Shown here in pieces: positions 61,026 through 64,000 of a stretch of 64,000 nt of DNA. This DNA comes from Phycomyces blakesleeanus NRRL 1555(-). Its lineage: Eukaryota > Mucoromycota > Mucoromycetes > Mucorales > Phycomycetaceae. Position 1 is the first letter of the stretch. Each line of letters starts with the position of its first letter. A program made the translations under genes and the position numbers. Below the pieces are notes generated by a model. The model ran no database searches. It was not told the origin of the DNA and saw nothing but the letters and a program-made list of their open reading frames with translations. The stretch spans positions 248,001-312,000 of the forward strand of contig NW_017265156.1 of the NCBI RefSeq assembly GCF_001638985.1, in the 5' to 3' direction.

Positions 61026-63551
61026 ATGCGCTTCTCTCTTGCTGCCATTGCGGTCCTTTCCCTCAGTAATCTCACATTCGCCCTTCCTTCATTCCCTGAA
61101 GAGGCTGCCAGTGCAAGTGCTTATGAAGTTGCCTCTGCCTCTGCCGCTGCTTATTCCCCAGCTTCAGCTTCCGTACAAGGATCCTATGCAAAGGTCGGAT
61201 CAAAGCGTAATATCATCGAATTCTTTAAGAATCTCATGTACTTTGAAGAGCCTACCGCTCTCGAATCATCGCTGGCCGAAGAGAATGTCTTAGAGGAAGT
61301 CTCTGAAGCATCTGCATCTGCTTACCAGTCTGCTTCCGCTTATGCTAAGCGTGGTTTCTTGAACGATCCTTTTGAGTTCTTCCCTGCTGAAGCTTCAGCT
61401 GCTTATGGAGCTATCCCCTTAGCTTCCGCCTCGCAAGCCGCAGGATCCATGGTTGCCTATGCCGAAGATTTCTCAGTAGCCACTAACACCGACTCTGTTC
61501 CTTTCGCTGCAAGCAATGACCAGATCTTGAACAAACGTGGAATAATCCTTAACTTCTTGGATAGTCTCTTTGATGATCTTTCACCCTCTTCTTCTTCGTC
61601 TTCCAGCGAACCTGCTCCATCTTCCGACAGCAGCCTTCTCAAGAAGCGTGGTATTTTCCTCGACATTTTGGAAGATCTCGTCGATGACCTTTCTCCCTCT
61701 TCGTCTTCTTCCTCAAGCGAGCCTGCTCCATCCTCTGACAACAGTCAGCCCAAGAAGCGTGGTATCTTCCTCGACATTTTGAATGATCTCGTTGACGACT
61801 TATCGCCCTCTTCGTCGTCGTCTTCCAGCGAACCTGCTCCATCTTCTGACAGCAGCCTCCTCAAGAAGCGTGGTATCTTCCTCGACATTTTGAATGATCT
61901 CGTTGACGATCTTTCACCCTCTTCTTCTTCGTCTTCCAGCGAGCCTGCCCCATCTTCTGACAATAGCCAGCCAAAGAAGCGTGGTATCTTCCTTGACATT
62001 TTGGGTGATATCGTTGATGATCTTTCCCCCTCTTCGTCGTCGTCTTCCAGCGAGCCTGCTCCATCTTCTGACAACAGCCAGCCAAAGAAGCGTGGTATCT
62101 TCCTCGACATTTTGAATGATCTCGTTGACGATCTTTCACCCTCTTCTTCTTCGTCTTCCAGCGAGCCTGCCCCATCTTCTGACAACAGCCAGCCAAAGAA
62201 GCGTGGTATCTTCCTCGACATTTTGGGTGATATCGTTGACGATCTTTCCCCCTCTTCGTCGTCGTCTTCCAGCGAGCCTGCTCCATCTTCTGACAACAGC
62301 CAGCCAAAGAAGCGTGGTATCTTCCTCGATGTTTTGGAAGATCTTGTTGACGACCTTTCTCCTTCGTCCTCATCTTCATCTGATTCCAGCGAGCCTTCCT
62401 CTTCCGAAGGTGGCCTTTTGAAGAAGCGTGATGCCCTCGAAGATTTCCTCCGCGAGTTCTTCAGTGATATCGATTTCGACTTCCCCACAGAAAGTGCTTC
62501 ATCCTCAAGCGATGAGAGCGCCGCTCCAACTGACGATAGCGCTTCTGCTCCTGCCGACGACAGTGCTCCTCCTCCTCCTCCTACCGATGACAGTGTTCCT
62601 CCCCCTGCTGATGACAGTGTTCCTCCCCCTGCCGATGACAGTGTTCCTCCCCCTGCCGATGACAGTGTTCCTCCTCCAGCCGATGACAGTGCCCCTGCCG
62701 CTGCTCCAGCTCTTAATAAGCGTGGTATTATCATTAACTTCTTGGATGAGCTCTTTGGTGAGGCCGCTCCCGAGGCTTCTGTCTCCGCCAGCGCATCAGC
62801 ATATTCTGTTGACAATGCTCGCTTTGAAAAGCGTGATTTCTTCATGGATGCTTTGGATGATATCATTAACGATGTCTTGCCAATTCCTTTGTCTTCTTCT
62901 GCTTCCGAGTCTGAGTCTGCTTCTCCAGCTTCCGCATCTCCAGCTTCCGCATCTGCTTACTATGCCGATGCCGTATACAAGCGTGATCTTTTTGAGCTTA
63001 TCGAAGATCTCTTTGAGGACGATTCTTCATCCTCCCAGTCCGAGTCTGCTTCTGCCTCTGAGCCTGAATCATCCGCCTCCGCATATGCTTACCCTGCTGA
63101 GGCCTATTACAAGCGTGAAATCATTGGTGACTTGATTGATGCTGTCACTGACGATAAGCCTTCAGATTCCTCTGAGGATGAGGAAGCCGATACCGAAGAG
63201 GCCCAGCCTGCTGAGGAAGACAACAGTGCTCCTGCTGAGGAAGAGGAGAGTGAAGCCCCTGCTGACTCTGCTTCAGAGTCTGCCTCCTCCCCTGCTACTG
63301 AGGCCTCCGAGGCCTTCGTCGACTATGGTGTTATGGAGGAGTCATACCAGGACAATTTGGACGCCCAAATGATGGCTGAGGATGTTGCTTATCTTGATAC
63401 CCTTCCCTCTATGAACTTTGAGAAGCGCGCCCATCACAACATGAACAGAATGGCTTCTGCTTCCGCCTCCGCTTCTGTTGCCTCTTTTGCCAGCGCTGCT
63501 TACGCTGACTCTGATGTGTACATGGAGGCTCTGGAGCGTATGAACTTTTAA
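61026..63551 (+). CDS. Secreted kexin-processed repeat precursor releasing acidic amphipathic peptides (841 aa, single exon)
   Basis: The first 20 residues are a signal peptide (MRFSLAAIAVLSLSNLTFA). The rest is cut into about 17 segments by 16 Lys-Arg sites, nearly all preceded by Asn, Glu, Tyr or Lys and followed by Gly, Asp, Asn or Glu, fitting Kex2 cleavage in the secretory pathway. Eight consecutive units of 37-38 residues (61539-62429) each start with a 14-residue amphipathic acidic helix such as GIFLDILNDLVDDL, followed by a Ser-rich EPAPSS linker and KKR. Further, diverged helices follow each later KR (ALEDFLREFF, IIINFLDELF, DFFMDALDDI, LFELIEDLFE, IIGDLIDAVT). A DDSVPPPA repeat lies in one linker. 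The architecture resembles fungal KEP genes (Ustilago Rep1, Candida Ece1), but the sequence is not one I recognise. Whether the peptides are signals, surface coats or membrane-active is unknown. Confidence 0.9.
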   Translation: MRFSLAAIAVLSLSNLTFALPSFPEEAASASAYEVASASAAAYSPASASVQGSYAKVGSKRNIIEFFKNLMYFEEPTALESSLAEENVLEEVSEASASAYQSASAYAKRGFLNDPFEFFPAEASAAYGAIPLASASQAAGSMVAYAEDFSVATNTDSVPFAASNDQILNKRGIILNFLDSLFDDLSPSSSSSSSEPAPSSDSSLLKKRGIFLDILEDLVDDLSPSSSSSSSEPAPSSDNSQPKKRGIFLDILNDLVDDLSPSSSSSSSEPAPSSDSSLLKKRGIFLDILNDLVDDLSPSSSSSSSEPAPSSDNSQPKKRGIFLDILGDIVDDLSPSSSSSSSEPAPSSDNSQPKKRGIFLDILNDLVDDLSPSSSSSSSEPAPSSDNSQPKKRGIFLDILGDIVDDLSPSSSSSSSEPAPSSDNSQPKKRGIFLDVLEDLVDDLSPSSSSSSDSSEPSSSEGGLLKKRDALEDFLREFFSDIDFDFPTESASSSSDESAAPTDDSASAPADDSAPPPPPTDDSVPPPADDSVPPPADDSVPPPADDSVPPPADDSAPAAAPALNKRGIIINFLDELFGEAAPEASVSASASAYSVDNARFEKRDFFMDALDDIINDVLPIPLSSSASESESASPASASPASASAYYADAVYKRDLFELIEDLFEDDSSSSQSESASASEPESSASAYAYPAEAYYKREIIGDLIDAVTDDKPSDSSEDEEADTEEAQPAEEDNSAPAEEEESEAPADSASESASSPATEASEAFVDYGVMEESYQDNLDAQMMAEDVAYLDTLPSMNFEKRAHHNMNRMASASASASVASFASAAYADSDVYMEALERMNF
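61539..62429 (+). repeat. Eight tandem coding repeats of 111-114 bp
   Basis: Unit starts are at 61539, 61650, 61761, 61872, 61983, 62094, 62205 and 62316. Units alternate between NDLVDDL and GDIVDDL types in the middle of the array; the pair 61872-62093 differs from the pair 62094-62315 at only about three bases, which indicates recent duplication of a 222-bp dimer. Confidence 0.92.
62583..62696 (+). repeat. 24-bp coding repeat (DDSVPPPA, about four copies)
   Basis: Four near-identical units encoding Asp-Asp-Ser-Val-Pro-Pro-Pro-Ala, flanked by diverged copies (DDSAPPPPP and DDSAPAAA). It lies within a long linker of the precursor and probably varies in copy number. Confidence 0.85.
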
Positions 63552-63681
63552 GTTCAAGCTTATATTACTTATCTAATTAAAAATTCGAATATTCCCTTGT
63601 TGCACCTTACTTGTTTTACATTGCACATATAATAAAATTGCTTTTTCTGAAAATATATCTCTTTAACTCTTATTGTTTTGC

Positions 63682-63719
<38 letters not shown>

Positions 63720-64000
63720 TTAAAAAAAGTATATGATTAAGTTTATTATCGTTTTTAAAAGCTGCCTATTTGAGAAACAAGATGTTCTATAAACCACATC
63801 TTGTACGCACATATCAATATATATAAACACACACGCACACGCACACACACACATGTATATATATCGATGCGTCTCTTATACGGGTTTAAGCTTTTGTATT
63901 TGTGTATATACATTACCGAGAAGTATGGATGTTAAATACTAATTTTTAATGATGCAAGAAAGGAGTTGGAAGAGATGGATTGGATTAAGATCTTGGTCGG
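63552..64000. other. 3' spacer at window end
   Basis: Holds the precursor's 3' end, a (TTA)n run at 63682-63719 and an (AC)n run near 63829-63852. No gene start is recognised before the window ends. Confidence 0.5.
63631..63636 (+). terminator. Polyadenylation signal AATAAA of the repeat precursor
   Basis: AATAAA lies 80 bp after the stop codon, followed by a T-rich stretch, as expected for a strong 3' end. Confidence 0.5.

Noticed and set aside
61745..62866. 373-codon frame antisense to the repeat precursor
   Set aside because: It mirrors the repeats of the sense gene; Ser-rich sense codons give open antisense frames. The sense strand has the signal peptide, TATA box and KR pattern.

Overview
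The window looks like nuclear DNA of an early-diverging filamentous fungus, most likely Mucoromycota (Mucorales-like). This is inferred from AT-rich spacers full of TA/TAT microsatellites, intron-dense genes with short GT-AG introns (about 55-250 bp), Tc1/mariner transposons, and a gene set that mixes typical fungal genes (fungal CSL factor, Zn2Cys6 factor, Whi5/Nrm1-type repressor, Opy2-like anchor, Eaf6, Pmp3) with genes known mainly from animals (WDR91, KICS2 of KICSTOR, MOCS1 with animal-like 1A/1B organisation). No rRNA, tRNA, CRISPR or bacterial operon signal was recognised. All exon structures were read by eye from splice sites, phase and family similarity; no transcript data were available.

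Layout. 1-6.4 kb: AT-rich spacer with two Tc1 relics. 6.4-11.7 kb: four small genes on the minus strand (Whi5/Nrm1-like repressor, Pmp3-type proteolipid, Eaf6, and an unknown two-exon protein). 12.3-13.7 kb: a complete Tc1/mariner element with intact DD34E transposase, inverted repeats and a TA duplication. 14-20.8 kb, plus strand: MFS transporter, five-domain fasciclin membrane protein, L1-fold ribosome biogenesis protein. 21.1-24.9 kb, minus: 14-exon WDR91 homologue. 26.8-29.3 kb, minus: three-RRM TIA1/Pub1-type protein. 32.4-39.6 kb, minus: Opy2-like protein, BTB protein, and a CS + Sel1 + tail-anchor protein. 40.8-43.3 kb, plus: Zn2Cys6 factor with a 7-nt microexon. 43.8-44.3 kb, minus: small bZIP. 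45.7-48.0 kb, plus: MOCS1 (molybdopterin precursor synthesis) with a possible retained or spliced intron choosing between MOCS1A and a 1A-1B fusion. 48.05-48.7 kb, minus: ribosomal protein eS25. 48.7-55.3 kb: a gene desert. 55.4-58.0 kb, minus: CSL (RBP-J-type) factor. 58.8-60.7 kb, plus: KICS2 homologue. 61.0-63.6 kb, plus: a secreted precursor with about 16 Lys-Arg sites releasing a family of acidic amphipathic peptides.

The genes do not form one pathway. Themes present are G1/S and chromatin control (Whi5/Nrm1-like, Eaf6, CSL, bZIP, Zn2Cys6), endosome and nutrient signalling (WDR91, KICS2, Opy2-like), surface or secreted proteins (fasciclin, Pmp3, MFS, peptide precursor) and housekeeping (eS25, L1 protein, MOCS1). 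The best candidate for an undescribed system is the kexin-processed repeat precursor at 61.0-63.6 kb. The MOCS1 splice switch and the 7-nt microexon in the zinc-cluster gene come next.
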